Assembly: GCF_031458115.1 (NCBI RefSeq)
Contig: NZ_JAVDXV010000007.1
Coordinates: 186,001 to 250,000 of the forward strand
Direction: 5' to 3'
Source of the DNA: Pelomonas asaccharophilus_A
Lineage (GTDB): Bacteria; Pseudomonadota; Gammaproteobacteria; Burkholderiales; Burkholderiaceae_C
DNA: 64,000 nt
Numbering within the stretch: position 1 is the stretch's first letter; every line of letters begins with the position of its first letter. Below, one piece after another: positions 1-9,448 of this stretch. Under the pieces are notes generated by a model. The model saw only the letters and a program-made list of their open reading frames with translations, did not search any database and was not told where the DNA came from. The position numbers and the translations under genes are program-made.

Positions 1-399
1 CTTCAGGCCGTTGCCTTCCACCATCCAGGCCGTCATCTGGCGGCTGTTCAGGCCGAAGGGGATGGCGCAGCCCAGCGCGAAGGTCTCGTCCTTGCCGAAG
101 AAGTAGTACGGCGCGGTGTGCGCGATCTCGACCGTGCCGGCCTGAACCGCGTCAACGACCTGCAGCGCGGGGACGATCTCGCCACCCGCATGCACCGAGA
201 CCTGGAACTTGCCGCCGGTCATCTCCGAGACCTTCTTCGCAAACACGTCGGCGGCGCCGAAGATGGTGTCCAACGACTTCGGGAAGCTCGACGCGAGGCG
301 CCAGCGCACCTGCGCCTGGGCTTGCACGATGGCCGGGGCGGCACCGGCGGCCAGCACGCCGGCGAGGCCGGCCTGGCGGACGAAGGAACGGCGTTCCAT
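1..399 (-). CDS. TRAP transporter substrate-binding protein DctP (C-terminus outside window)
   Basis: The reading frame runs from ATG at 399 leftwards off the window edge (133 codons visible). It starts MERRSFVRQAG, a twin-arginine (RRxF) signal followed by an alanine-rich hydrophobic stretch and a likely cleavage near residue 27, so the mature protein should be periplasmic and TAT-exported. The mature part (RLASSFPKSLDTIFGAADVF, then VVDAVQAGTVEIAHTAPYYF) matches the first domain of DctP-type solute receptors, which hand organic acids or similar anions to a DctQM TRAP permease. A good AGGAGA ribosome site lies 5 nt upstream of the ATG. The permease genes are not visible, so the substrate is unknown. 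Confidence 0.85.
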   Translation of the reverse strand, partial: MERRSFVRQAGLAGVLAAGAAPAIVQAQAQVRWRLASSFPKSLDTIFGAADVFAKKVSEMTGGKFQVSVHAGGEIVPALQVVDAVQAGTVEIAHTAPYYFFGKDETFALGCAIPFGLNSRQMTAWMVEGNGLK

Positions 400-498
400 G
401 AGGGTCTCCTGTTATCGGGTTTGCTACAAAAAAGCTGGCCGATTCTAGGAAGCGCGCCGGGCCGCACCGGACCCGTGCTTACCCGTGCGCAGCGGGTG

Positions 499-1866
499 TC
501 AGTTCCCCGCCAGCTTCATGCCGGTGACCAGCACGGAGCCCACGGTTTTGGTGCCCATCGAGTACTCGTCAGAGCCGATGCCGACGATGTTCTGCAGCAT
601 GTCCTTGAGGTTGCCGGCGATGGTGACCTCATGCACCGGGTAGGCGATCTCGCCGTTCTCGACCCAGTAGCCACTGGCGCCGCGCGAGTAGTCGCCGGTC
701 ACGTAGTTGACGCCCTGCCCCATCAGCTCAGTGACCAGCAGGCCGCGCCCCAGGCGGCGCACCATCGTCGCCAGATCATCCCCGGGCGCCGTCGCGCGGC
801 TGGTCATGCGCAGGTTGTGCGAGCCGCCGGCGTGACCGGTGGTCTGCATGCCCAGCTTGCGCGCCGAGTAGCTGGACAAGAAATAGCCCTGCAGCACGCC
901 GCCCTGCACGACGGAGCGCGCCCGCGTGACGACGCCCTCGTCGTCGAACGGCGAGCTGCCCTTGCCCTTCTTCACATGCGGGTCCTCGCTGATGTCGACG
1001 TGCGAGGCCGTGACCGGCTTGCCCAGGCTGTCCAGCAGGAAGCTGGTGCGACGGTACAGCGCGCCGCCGCTGGTGGCCTGCACCAGCGCGCCCAGCAGGC
1101 CGATGGCCACCGTGCTCTCGAACAGCACCGGCACCTCGGCCGTCGCGACCTTGCGTGCCTTCAGGCGCGACAGCGCGCGCTCGGCGGCGTAGCGGCCCAC
1201 AGCCTCGGCCGAAGCCAGGTCGGCGGCGTCGCGCATGGAGCTGTACCAGGCGTCGCGCTGCATGTCGTTGCCACGGCCGGCGATGGGCGCGACCGAGATG
1301 GAATGGCGCGAGCTGGCATAGCCGCCGCTGAAGCCGCGCGTGTTGCCCATCCAGAAATGCGACTGCTGCGCCGACACCGCCGCGCCCTCGCTGTTGGTGA
1401 TGCGCTTGTCCACGCCCAGCGCCGCCGCCTCGCAGCGCAGCGCGATCTCGGCAGCGGTGGCCGCATCGACGGCCCAGGGGTGGAACAGGTCCAGCTCCGG
1501 CCGCTGGGCGGCGTCCAGCGCCAGATCGGCCGCGTCGGGCAGGCCGGCGAACTCGTCCTCGGCCGTGAAGCGCGCGATGTCGTAGGCCGCGCGCACCGTG
1601 TCGCGTATGGCCTGGGCCGAGAAGTCCGACGTGCTGGCGTTGCCGCGGCGCTGGCCCAGGTAAACCGAAATGCCCAGCGACTTGTCGCGGTTGCGCTCCA
1701 CGTTCTCCAGCTGGCCCAACCGTGCCGAGACCGACAGACCGCAGCCCTCCGACACCTCGGCGCCGGCATCGCTGGCGCCCAACTTCTTCGCCTCGGCGAG
1801 GGCATCTGCGATCCACTGCTGGAACTGCGCGGGACTGTAGGCGAAACCGTCTTGGGCGTGGGACAT
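499..1866 (-). CDS. pmbA: Metalloprotease-associated protein PmbA/TldE
   Basis: This 455-residue protein matches PmbA (TldE) along its length. Diagnostic stretches are RITNSEGAAV, YRRTSFLLDSLGK, SYSARKLGMQTTGHAGG, GDYSRGASGYWVENGEI and the C-terminal AGNLKDMLQNIVGIG. In the family, PmbA partners TldD to form a cytoplasmic protease that processes modified peptides and, in enterobacteria, the CcdA antitoxin and microcin B17; the metal-binding HExxH lies in TldD, not here. No tldD is visible in the window. I chose ATG 1866 (MSHAQ) because similarity begins there. The open frame upstream of it is not PmbA-like. Confidence 0.93.
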   Translation of the reverse strand: MSHAQDGFAYSPAQFQQWIADALAEAKKLGASDAGAEVSEGCGLSVSARLGQLENVERNRDKSLGISVYLGQRRGNASTSDFSAQAIRDTVRAAYDIARFTAEDEFAGLPDAADLALDAAQRPELDLFHPWAVDAATAAEIALRCEAAALGVDKRITNSEGAAVSAQQSHFWMGNTRGFSGGYASSRHSISVAPIAGRGNDMQRDAWYSSMRDAADLASAEAVGRYAAERALSRLKARKVATAEVPVLFESTVAIGLLGALVQATSGGALYRRTSFLLDSLGKPVTASHVDISEDPHVKKGKGSSPFDDEGVVTRARSVVQGGVLQGYFLSSYSARKLGMQTTGHAGGSHNLRMTSRATAPGDDLATMVRRLGRGLLVTELMGQGVNYVTGDYSRGASGYWVENGEIAYPVHEVTIAGNLKDMLQNIVGIGSDEYSMGTKTVGSVLVTGMKLAGN

Positions 1867-1912
1867 GAAAGGCACTGAATCGGGGTGGACGGCAATCATA
1901 GGCCTCGGGAAA

Positions 1913-3406
1913 TCACGGCTTGGCGTCCGGCTCCCGCACGCCCTGCTGGCCGTAGAGCTGCAACGTGACGGCGCCATCGGCACCACGCATAAAGCCGGCC
2001 CGCACGCCGCTGCCAGCATGGATGAACTGCAGCGGCTCGGGCGCCGCGATGGGCGTCAGCACGTAGCGGTCGCCGTTGGGGAAGACCAGCGTCAGCTCGG
2101 CCTGCGCCCGCTCGACGACGACGCGCGGCCCGGACGCGCCGAATGCGTAGCGCCCGCCGAGCCCCTCGACGGCCGCGGCCTCGACGGCGGCGCGCCGCAC
2201 ACGCGTCTCCTGGAACTGCGACCAGCCATAAGCACGCGCCAGCGAGGCCAGCACCTCGCCGCCCAGTCCGCGGCCGCCCTCGCCGTTGGCCAGGTAGACC
2301 GCACCATCGCCCGTGCGCAGGTTCAGCACCATGCCGGCGTTGTAGCCGGTGGTGCCGCCGTAATGCACCAGAAAGCGCGCATCGCCCTCGCCCATCAGGC
2401 GAAAGCCATAGACGTGACCGTAGACGGGCGTCGCATCCAGCAGCGCGCGCATGCTGGCCTGCTGGAACACGGCACTGCGGCCGTGATAGCCCTTCCAGAC
2501 CTCCGTCAGCAGCTGGGCCAGGTCGCTCGCGCTGGACCACAAGCCGGCCGCGGCGCTCTCCGGCAGATGCAGCCAGCCGCCCGGCACCGGCGAGCCGTCA
2601 CCGGCGTGTCCCTCGGCAATGTCGCCACGGGCCGTGGCCTGCTGTAGCGCAAACGTCGCCGCACTGAGCTTCACGGGCTGGAACAGCCAGCGCCGCATCA
2701 GCGGCTCGAACGCCAGGCCTTGCGTGTCCTGCAGCGCTATCTGCGCCAGCGTGTAGCCGCCGCCGGAATAGCGCAGGTTGGCGCCCGGCCTATCCACCAC
2801 CTCAGCCCGCGGCGTGTTGGCGCCGGCCGCGCCGCTGGCGATGTCGACCGGCGACGGCACCGGGCCGCCCTGCGCGTAGCCGGGATAGCCGCCCGGCGTG
2901 ATGCCCGCCGTGTGGGCAAACAGGTGGCGCAGCGTCACCGGATGCTCGGCGCTCTGCTTGCCGGCCGGCAGGCGCACGCTGCGCAGCAGCGCGTCCACGT
3001 CACGGTCCCAATCCAGCCGTCCGGCATCGGCCAGGCGCAGCGCCGCAAAGACGGTGACCGGCTTGGCCAGCGAGCCGGCCTGGAACAAGGTGGCGCACGA
3101 CACCGCCGGCTTGCCCGCCGCGCGCACGCCGTAGACGGCGCTCCAGTCCAGCTGGCCCGCGCGTATCACCGCCACGCCCAGACCCGGCACGCGCTGTTCC
3201 GCCATGCGCTGGCCCAGCGGCTGCGGCTGCGTCTCGCCCTCGAACACCACGCTGGGCGTCATGCCCTGCTCGAACACCACACGCCGCGCCGCGGCGCCGG
3301 GCTGCTGCGCGCAGACCCGCTCCTGCACGGTGGTCTGCCCGGACGCATGGGCATTGACAACAACCGAAGCACAACCGAGCAACAACAGGCGTGAGACGTG
3401 ATTCAT
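1913..3406 (-). CDS. Secreted serine hydrolase of the beta-lactamase/penicillin-binding (class C) family
   Basis: A 497-residue protein with an N-terminal signal peptide (MNHVSRLLLLGCASVVVNAHA). The three class C hallmarks are visible: S112-L-A-K115 (nucleophile and general base), Y213-S-G, and H348-Y-G-G in place of KTG. This pattern fits beta-lactamase-family esterases or D-aminopeptidases rather than true AmpC, and it has an extra C-terminal domain of about 110 residues. It lies 46 bp upstream (on the minus strand) of pmbA. Its physiological substrate cannot be deduced. Periplasmic or outer-membrane location is inferred from the signal peptide. Confidence 0.82.
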   Translation of the reverse strand: MNHVSRLLLLGCASVVVNAHASGQTTVQERVCAQQPGAAARRVVFEQGMTPSVVFEGETQPQPLGQRMAEQRVPGLGVAVIRAGQLDWSAVYGVRAAGKPAVSCATLFQAGSLAKPVTVFAALRLADAGRLDWDRDVDALLRSVRLPAGKQSAEHPVTLRHLFAHTAGITPGGYPGYAQGGPVPSPVDIASGAAGANTPRAEVVDRPGANLRYSGGGYTLAQIALQDTQGLAFEPLMRRWLFQPVKLSAATFALQQATARGDIAEGHAGDGSPVPGGWLHLPESAAAGLWSSASDLAQLLTEVWKGYHGRSAVFQQASMRALLDATPVYGHVYGFRLMGEGDARFLVHYGGTTGYNAGMVLNLRTGDGAVYLANGEGGRGLGGEVLASLARAYGWSQFQETRVRRAAVEAAAVEGLGGRYAFGASGPRVVVERAQAELTLVFPNGDRYVLTPIAAPEPLQFIHAGSGVRAGFMRGADGAVTLQLYGQQGVREPDAKP

Positions 3407-3463
3407 GAGGGCACCGAAACAGGGTGGGCGACAATATCAGGCCTCGCCCGAACACGGCCACCG

Positions 3464-4000
3464 ATGCAAGAACAAAACCCCGAATTCGAAGACGACGACG
3501 ACTTCGACCGCCCCAGCAAGTCCCAGATGAAGCGCGACATGACCGCGCTGCAGAAGCTGGGCGACGAACTGCTGGCCCTGCCCGAGAGCCGCTGGGAGCC
3601 GCTGGCGCTGCCGGAGATCCTCTACGACGCGCTGAAGGCCGCCAAGAAGATCACCAACTTCGAAGGCAAGCGCCGGCAGATGCAGTACATCGGCAAGCTG
3701 ATGCGCAAGGTCGACCCGGAGCCCATCCGCGAAGCGGTCGCCGCTTTCAAGCTGGGCCATGCGCAGGACAGCCTGAGGCTGCACCAGTCCGAGCGCTGGC
3801 GCGAGCGCCTGCTGGCCAGCGACGATGCGCTGCAGGAGTTCCTGGCCGAGCACCAGGACGTGGACATCCAGCAGCTGCGCAACCTGGTGCGCGCAGCGCG
3901 CAAGGACGCGGCCAACGCGCCCGAAAAGCGCAGCGGCCGTGCGTTCCGCGAGCTGTTCCAGTTCATCAAGGCGTCGGAAGCCGCGGCTGACGATGAGTGA
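3464..4000 (+). CDS. yjgA: Ribosome-associated protein DarP/YjgA (DUF615)
   Basis: A 178-residue acidic-then-basic protein of the DUF615 family, with the typical beginning (a run of Glu/Asp followed by RPSKSQMKRDMTALQKLGDEL) and later stretches KITNFEGKRRQMQYIGKLMR and HQDVDIQQLRNLVRAARKD. In E. coli the homologue binds late 50S assembly intermediates. The ATG at 3464 is chosen over the upstream in-frame ATG because it matches the usual family start. Its stop codon overlaps the start of mogA by 8 nt, so the two genes are translationally coupled. Confidence 0.93.
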   Translation: MQEQNPEFEDDDDFDRPSKSQMKRDMTALQKLGDELLALPESRWEPLALPEILYDALKAAKKITNFEGKRRQMQYIGKLMRKVDPEPIREAVAAFKLGHAQDSLRLHQSERWRERLLASDDALQEFLAEHQDVDIQQLRNLVRAARKDAANAPEKRSGRAFRELFQFIKASEAAADDE

Positions 4001-4562
4001 TCCGGTTCGCATCGGCATCGTCTCCATCAGCGACCGCGCATCCAGCGGCGTCTATGAAGACAAGGGCCTGCCCGCGCTGAAGGACTGGTTGACCGGCGCG
4101 CTGCTGAACCCCATAACGTTCGTGCCGCGCCTGATCCCCGACGAGCAGTCCGGCATCTCGGCCGCGCTGATCGAACTGGTCGACAACGAGCACTGCGACC
4201 TGGTGCTGACCACCGGCGGCACCGGCCCCGCGCCGCGCGACGTGACACCCGAGGCCACGCTGGCCGTGGCGCACCGCGAGATGCCGGGCTTCGGCGAGCA
4301 GATGCGCCAGATCTCGCTGCACTTCGTGCCCACGGCCATCCTGTCGCGCCAGGTCGCCGTCATCCGCGGCAAGACGTTGATCATCAACCTGCCCGGCCAA
4401 CCCAAGGCCATCGCCGAGACGCTGGCCGGCCACGAGAAGGCCAGCGGCATCTTCGCGGCCGTGCCCTACTGCATCGACCTGATCGGCGGGCCTTACCTGG
4501 AAACGCGCGACGAGGTGTGCAAGGCGTTCCGGCCCAAGGGCGCGCAGCGGCCTGCGACCTAA
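3993..4562 (+). CDS. mogA: Molybdopterin adenylyltransferase MogA
   Basis: The 189-residue product begins MSDPVRIGIVSISDRASSGVYEDKG-like and carries the MoCF signature TTGGTGPAPRDVTPEAT, which binds molybdopterin and ATP. MogA adenylylates molybdopterin before molybdate insertion into the cofactor, in the cytoplasm. The start ATG lies within the end of yjgA (8-nt overlap). Its TAA stop (4560-4562) overlaps the stop of the convergent cyclase gene at 4559-4561. No other moa/moe genes are in the window. Confidence 0.95.
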   Translation: MSDPVRIGIVSISDRASSGVYEDKGLPALKDWLTGALLNPITFVPRLIPDEQSGISAALIELVDNEHCDLVLTTGGTGPAPRDVTPEATLAVAHREMPGFGEQMRQISLHFVPTAILSRQVAVIRGKTLIINLPGQPKAIAETLAGHEKASGIFAAVPYCIDLIGGPYLETRDEVCKAFRPKGAQRPAT

Positions 4563-7500
4563 ACGACCGCGTCCGGCTCCGCTGGCGACGCCAGCGCCGC
4601 GGTCACTTCATCCAGCGGCCGGTTGCTGCTGACACCGAAGCCGCCCACCACCTGGCGGCCGATGGCGCCGCGGCCGTGTGCCGTGTGCACGCCCACCCAG
4701 GCGTTGCGGCCCGAGCGTTTGGCGGCGTACAGCGCCAGGTCGGCCAGGTTGACGACCTGCTGCCAGCTGCGCGCCTGTGGCCGCTCCAGCTCGAAGGGCA
4801 CGCAGGCGAAGCCGACGGAGCAGGTCACGGCGATCTCGCCGCCATCGTCGAGCTGGAACGGCTCGGCCGCGATGACGCCGCGCATGCGCTCGGCCAGTTC
4901 CTCGGCCTGGGCGCGGTCGGTGTCGCGCGCCACGGCCAGGAACTCCTCGCCGCCCCAGCGCACCAGGTAGTCGGACTCGCGCAGCACCGAGCGCAGCCGC
5001 GCGCCGAACTGCACCAGCACCGCGTCGCCGGCCGCATGGCCATGGCGGTCGTTGATGCGCTTGAACGCATCCACGTCCAGCAGCAGGAACACGCTGTCGG
5101 TGTCCAGCGGCTGGCCGCCGGCCGCCAGCGTCTCCTGCGCGCGGCGCAGGCTGGCCGCCAGGTCTTGCTCGATGTGGTCGGTCAGGAAGCGGCGGTTGTG
5201 CAGGCCGGTCAGCGGGTCGGTGACGCTGCTCATCTGCAGCTCGGCCGATTTCTGCTCCAGCGTGCGGTGCAGCGCCTCCAGCTCGGCGGTGCGCTGGCGC
5301 ACCTTGTCTTCCAGCTCACGCTGGCGCTGGCGCAGCAGCCGCGTGCGCAACCGCACGGCGGTCAGCAGCAGCAGCCCGGCCCCCAACGCCACGCCGGCGC
5401 GGAACCACCAGGTCTGGTGCCAGGCCGGCAGCACGCGGATGGGCAGCGCCAGCTCACGCTCACTCCACTGGCCATCGCGGTTGGACGCGCGCAGCCGCAG
5501 CCGGTAGTCGCCTGGCGGCAGGTTGGCATAGGCCGCCAGCCGGCGCGACGCATCGGTGGGTACCCAGCCGGCGTCATAACCCTCCAACTGATAGGCAAAT
5601 CGGTTGCGCTCGGGCGCCGAGAAATCGGTGGACGAGAACTCCACGGCCAGGCTGTTGGCGTCGGGCTTCACTGTCAGCGCGCCACCGGCCGGGTTCAGTG
5701 GTAGGGGCTGGCCGCCCAGCTTCACGTCGGTGACCAGCACGGTGGGCCGGTAGGTCCAGGCCTGCAGCTTCTCGGGCAGCACCACCGTCATGCCGCCGGC
5801 GCCGCCGAACAGCAGTTCACCGCGGGCCGTTCGTGCGGCCGAACCGGTCCAGTAGGTCGGGAACACGACCCCCTCGGCACGGCGCAGCGCCGTCACGGCG
5901 AGCGTCTGCGCGTCGATGCGAGCCAGGCCGTTGTCGGTGCTGGCCCAGATGCGCCCTTGCAGGTCTTGCAGCATCGCGTTGACCGTGCTGTCCGGCAGGC
6001 CCTGGCCGGTACCGAGACGCAGCGGCGCATCGCCGCGCGACAGCAGCACGTCGATGCCGCCGCCATAGCTTCCCACCCACAGCCGGCCGCGGTCGTCGGT
6101 CAGCAGCGCGGTGATGAAGCCGGCCGACAGCGCGCCGGCCCCCACGGGCCCCGGCAGCCATTGCGACACGCGGCGCCCGGCCAGCGTGACGCGGTTCAGG
6201 CCATGCCGTGTGCCCACCCACAGCACGCCGGCCTCGCGGGTGTCGCGCGCCAGCACGGTGATGCGCTGGTCGCTAAGCCCCGGCGCCGCCAGCGCGACGG
6301 CCTCGCCCTGCCCCGACCGCAGGTCCAGCCGCCACAGGCCGTCGGCCTGACCGCCCACCCACAGGTCGTCGCCATCGGCCAGCAGCGTCCAGACGGAGGC
6401 GGCCGGGTCACGTCCCGGCAATGCGACGCGGGTCACGCGCCGCCCGGCGCCGTCCGCGCGATAGAGGCCGCGCTTCGTGCCGAGGAAGACGCTGCCGTCA
6501 GGCGCCGGCGCCATCGCCAGCACGATGTCGGCCGGCAGCGCGGTATCGGGCCGGGCGGCGTCGGGCCGCAGCGCGCCCACGCGACGGCCGGTGGCATCGA
6601 GGATGTCCACGCCGCTCTTGTGCGTACCCAGCCACAGGCCACCATCGGGGCGCGGCTCTATCCAGCTGATCTCGGTGCTGACGAAGCGCGCATCTAGCGC
6701 GTCGCCGCCATCGGGCGTCACTCCGAAGCGCGACAGCACGCCGCTCTGGCGCGGGTCATGGCGGCTGAGGCCGCGGTTGGTGGCCACCCAGACGAGGCCC
6801 GCGCGATCGCGGTACAGCGCGCGCAGCGCGTTGTCGGCCAGGCTCATGGGCCAGGCGGGCACGTGGCGGATGCGGCGCGTCTCGGCCTGGTCCAGGTTCA
6901 CGGCCACCAGGCCTTGCGCCTGCGTCGCGATCCACATCTCGCCCGGCTGCACCTCGGCCAGGCCGGCGATCTGGCTGTCGCGCAGCACGTCCTGGCCGTC
7001 TGGCATCGCGCGCTCGCGCACCGGCGACGCGGGCGCGCGGCCTTCGTCGGCCAACACGAACACGCCATGCTGCAGGCTGCCTACCCAAATGCGGCCGGCG
7101 CCGTCCTGGCGCAGCACCTCGGGCTGCACCGTCACGCCGCCGCGCAGCGGCACGGCGACGACGCCAGTCGCACCCGGCTCGCGCCGGAACAGGCCCGCGG
7201 CACTGCCCAGCCACAGCGCGCCGCGACGGTCGCGGAGCAGCACGCGCACCTGCGCGCCGGCTGCCACGGCCCAGCCGCGGCTGGCGTGCTCGATGCGGCC
7301 GCTGGCCGGGTCCAGCCGGTCCAGCCCGCCGTCGGTGACGATCCACAGCCCGCCGTCGCCGTCGTCCAGCACCTGGCGCACGCTGACATGGCTGAGGCCG
7401 CGCCCGCCGCCGGCCGCATAGCGCACGAAGCGGTCGGTCGCGGGGTCGTGGCGCAGCAGGCCGGCCGACGTGGTGCCCACCCACAGCCGGCCCTGGGTGT

Positions 7501-7816
7501 CGCCGTGCAGCGCCTGCACGTAGTTGTCAGGCAGCGCCCCGTCGCGCAGCGGGTCGGCCTGGTAAACGCGGAAGCGGTAGCCGTCCCAGCGCGACAGCCC
7601 GCCCGGGCTGCCTATCCACAGAAAGCCCTGGCCGTCCTCGGCCAGCGTCGTCGCGATGGCATTGGGCAGGCCCTGATCCTGCGTGACATGCTGGAAAGCG
7701 ATATCGGCAAGCCGGTCGTGCTGCGGCTCCGGCGCGGCATGCAAGCCGTGGCCTGCACCCGTCAGGGTCAGGCCGACCAGCAGACATCTCAGGCCACAGC
7801 GCAGGGAGTAGAGCAC
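4559..7816 (-). CDS. Membrane diguanylate cyclase with periplasmic two-component-type propeller, Y_Y_Y and GGDEF domains
   Basis: This 1085-residue protein begins with a signal peptide (to about residue 28). About fourteen propeller blades follow, with recurrent motifs such as G-x-L-W-V/I-G-(T/S) (residues about 40-690), then a Y_Y_Y immunoglobulin-like domain (about 700-765), one transmembrane helix (about 775-795), a coiled-coil linker, and a C-terminal GGDEF domain from about residue 865. The active site is GGEEF at 955-959, and a product-inhibition I-site RESD at 946-949 is correctly spaced. It should therefore be a working c-di-GMP synthase, sensing an unknown periplasmic ligand in the way hybrid two-component propeller sensors detect sugars. 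It has no kinase domain. Confidence 0.9.
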   Translation of the reverse strand: MLYSLRCGLRCLLVGLTLTGAGHGLHAAPEPQHDRLADIAFQHVTQDQGLPNAIATTLAEDGQGFLWIGSPGGLSRWDGYRFRVYQADPLRDGALPDNYVQALHGDTQGRLWVGTTSAGLLRHDPATDRFVRYAAGGGRGLSHVSVRQVLDDGDGGLWIVTDGGLDRLDPASGRIEHASRGWAVAAGAQVRVLLRDRRGALWLGSAAGLFRREPGATGVVAVPLRGGVTVQPEVLRQDGAGRIWVGSLQHGVFVLADEGRAPASPVRERAMPDGQDVLRDSQIAGLAEVQPGEMWIATQAQGLVAVNLDQAETRRIRHVPAWPMSLADNALRALYRDRAGLVWVATNRGLSRHDPRQSGVLSRFGVTPDGGDALDARFVSTEISWIEPRPDGGLWLGTHKSGVDILDATGRRVGALRPDAARPDTALPADIVLAMAPAPDGSVFLGTKRGLYRADGAGRRVTRVALPGRDPAASVWTLLADGDDLWVGGQADGLWRLDLRSGQGEAVALAAPGLSDQRITVLARDTREAGVLWVGTRHGLNRVTLAGRRVSQWLPGPVGAGALSAGFITALLTDDRGRLWVGSYGGGIDVLLSRGDAPLRLGTGQGLPDSTVNAMLQDLQGRIWASTDNGLARIDAQTLAVTALRRAEGVVFPTYWTGSAARTARGELLFGGAGGMTVVLPEKLQAWTYRPTVLVTDVKLGGQPLPLNPAGGALTVKPDANSLAVEFSSTDFSAPERNRFAYQLEGYDAGWVPTDASRRLAAYANLPPGDYRLRLRASNRDGQWSERELALPIRVLPAWHQTWWFRAGVALGAGLLLLTAVRLRTRLLRQRQRELEDKVRQRTAELEALHRTLEQKSAELQMSSVTDPLTGLHNRRFLTDHIEQDLAASLRRAQETLAAGGQPLDTDSVFLLLDVDAFKRINDRHGHAAGDAVLVQFGARLRSVLRESDYLVRWGGEEFLAVARDTDRAQAEELAERMRGVIAAEPFQLDDGGEIAVTCSVGFACVPFELERPQARSWQQVVNLADLALYAAKRSGRNAWVGVHTAHGRGAIGRQVVGGFGVSSNRPLDEVTAALASPAEPDAVV

Positions 7817-7880
7817 GGGCGTCGGCGACTCGCGGGACTTGGACAGCCTGCGATTGTGCGCGAGCGCCGCACCGCCGGCT

Positions 7881-8657
7881 CTACTTCACGAGCCGGTTCA
7901 TCTCCGCGGCGTCGAACTGCTCGTCGCGCTGCGCATCGTCGGGCACGCAGTCGCCGATGGGCCGGCCCTGCTGCGTCGACAGCTTGCAAACGGCGCTCCA
8001 CAGCAGCGCGATCTGGTGCTCATGGCCCGAGGCGCTGTCGATCAGCCCGCGCATGGCCAGCGCGACCGGGTCGTCGCCCTGGGTCACGCCATAGGCCGAG
8101 AAGCCCATCTTGGCGGCGGCCTCTTCGCGCGCCTGCTCGCTGGCGGCCTCGATGATGCGGGCCGGGTTGCCCACGGCCGTGGCACCGGCCGGCACCGGCT
8201 TGGTGACGACGGCGCCCGAGCCGATGCGCGCGCCCGCGCCCACCGTGAAGCCGCCCAGCACGCTGGCGTTGGCGCCCACGATGACACCGGGGCCCAGCGT
8301 CGGGTGGCGCTTGGCGCCCTTCACCAGCGACGTGCCGCCCAGCGTCACGCCCTGGTAGATGGTGCAGCCCTCGCCGATCTCGGCCATCTCGCCGATGACG
8401 ATGCCCATGCCGTGGTCGATGAAGACGCGGCGGCCGATCTTGGCGCCCGGGTGGATCTCGATGCCGGTCAGGAAGCGGCTCCAGTGCGAGGTCCAGCGGC
8501 CCAGCCACTTGAAGCCGCGCGTCCAGAACCAGTTCGCGCGCCGGTGCATCCACAGCGCATGCAGGCCCGGATAACAGGTCAGCACCTCCCACGCCGAACG
8601 GGCGGCCGGGTCGCGTTCGAGGATGAGGGCGATGTCTTCGCGCAGGCGCTGGAACAT
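7881..8657 (-). CDS. cysE: Serine O-acetyltransferase CysE
   Basis: The 258-residue protein begins MFQRLREDIALILERDPAAR and has the left-handed beta-helix hexapeptide repeats of CysE (GAKIGRRVFIDHGMGIVIGE, then GVTLGGTSLVKGAKRHPTLG). It makes O-acetylserine from serine and acetyl-CoA, the committed step of cysteine synthesis. The N-terminal helical domain is short, as in the EpsC/NifP-like bacterial subgroup. It lies 42 bp downstream of trmJ on the same strand. That pairing is common in proteobacteria, where it often precedes the isc cluster, but no isc genes follow here. Confidence 0.94.
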   Translation of the reverse strand: MFQRLREDIALILERDPAARSAWEVLTCYPGLHALWMHRRANWFWTRGFKWLGRWTSHWSRFLTGIEIHPGAKIGRRVFIDHGMGIVIGEMAEIGEGCTIYQGVTLGGTSLVKGAKRHPTLGPGVIVGANASVLGGFTVGAGARIGSGAVVTKPVPAGATAVGNPARIIEAASEQAREEAAAKMGFSAYGVTQGDDPVALAMRGLIDSASGHEHQIALLWSAVCKLSTQQGRPIGDCVPDDAQRDEQFDAAEMNRLVK

Positions 8658-8699
8658 GGTGCTGCCGAGGGAGAAAGGCAGGCCAGTGTAGGCGGCGGG

Positions 8700-9434
8700 T
8701 CAAGAACCCGCTGGACCTGCGGTCTTCGTCATCTGCCGCGCGATGCCACGCAGGATGTGAACCTCTTCGTTGGTCAGCCCGGCCCGGTTGAACAACTGGT
8801 TCAGGCGCGGCATCAGCTTCTTGGGTGCTGCCGGGTCCAGATAGCCGATGTCCGTCAATGCCGTCTGCAGGTGCTCCAGCAGGCCCTGCACGGCGCGCGC
8901 ATCGGCCAGCTCGGCATCGGGCGTGCGCGGCTGCACGCCGAAACCACCCAGCGCCTGGCGCAGGTCATAGGCCAGCAGCTGCACCGCCTGCGACAGGTTC
9001 AGCGAGCCATAGTCGGGGTGCGTCGGGATGCTCAGCACCGCATGGCAGCGGTACACGTCCTCGTTGGCCATGCCGTAGCGCTCGGAGCCGAACACCAGCG
9101 CCAGGCGCGGTGGCGATTCGCGCGCGGCCAGCTCGGTGAACAGCGCGCGCGGCTCATACGTGGGCGGGCCGAAGTCGCGCGGCGTCATCGCGGTGGCGCA
9201 GACAAAGTCCACGCCGTCCAGCGCGTCGGCCAGCGTAGTCACGACGCGGGCGCGGGCCAGGATGTCGGCCGCGCCGCTGGCCATGGCCACGGCCTCCTCG
9301 TGGCACAGCACGTCCGGGAAGCGCGGCGCCACCAGCACCAGATCGCCGAAGCCCATCACCTTCATGGCCCGCGCCGTGGCCCCGACGTTGCCCGCGTGGC
9401 TGGTGTTGATGAGGACGAAGCGTGTGGATTCCAC
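8700..9434 (-). CDS. trmJ: tRNA (cytidine/uridine-2'-O-)-methyltransferase TrmJ
   Basis: A SPOUT-family RNA methyltransferase (244 residues from the start chosen). The N-terminus RFVLINTSHAGNVGATARAM and the knot region SERYGMANEDVYRCHAVLSI, followed by SLNLSQAVQLLAYDLRQ, match TrmJ, which 2'-O-methylates position 32 of tRNAs using S-adenosylmethionine. I chose GTG 9434, just before ESTRFVLI, because family similarity starts there. The longer open frame to 9593 reads through the inverted-repeat element and looks like chance coding. No clear Shine-Dalgarno sequence precedes the GTG, so the exact start is uncertain. Confidence 0.88.
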   Translation of the reverse strand: MESTRFVLINTSHAGNVGATARAMKVMGFGDLVLVAPRFPDVLCHEEAVAMASGAADILARARVVTTLADALDGVDFVCATAMTPRDFGPPTYEPRALFTELAARESPPRLALVFGSERYGMANEDVYRCHAVLSIPTHPDYGSLNLSQAVQLLAYDLRQALGGFGVQPRTPDAELADARAVQGLLEHLQTALTDIGYLDPAAPKKLMPRLNQLFNRAGLTNEEVHILRGIARQMTKTAGPAGS

Positions 9435-9448
9435 GGGTTTGTACGGTT

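Noticed and set aside
118..1878. A 586-codon plus-strand open frame opposite dctP and pmbA
   Set aside because: The minus-strand frames match known families throughout; this one is an antisense artefact.
4559..7816. Hybrid two-component histidine kinase
   Set aside because: The propeller and Y_Y_Y domains suggest it, but the C-terminus is GGDEF with no HisKA/HATPase or receiver domain.
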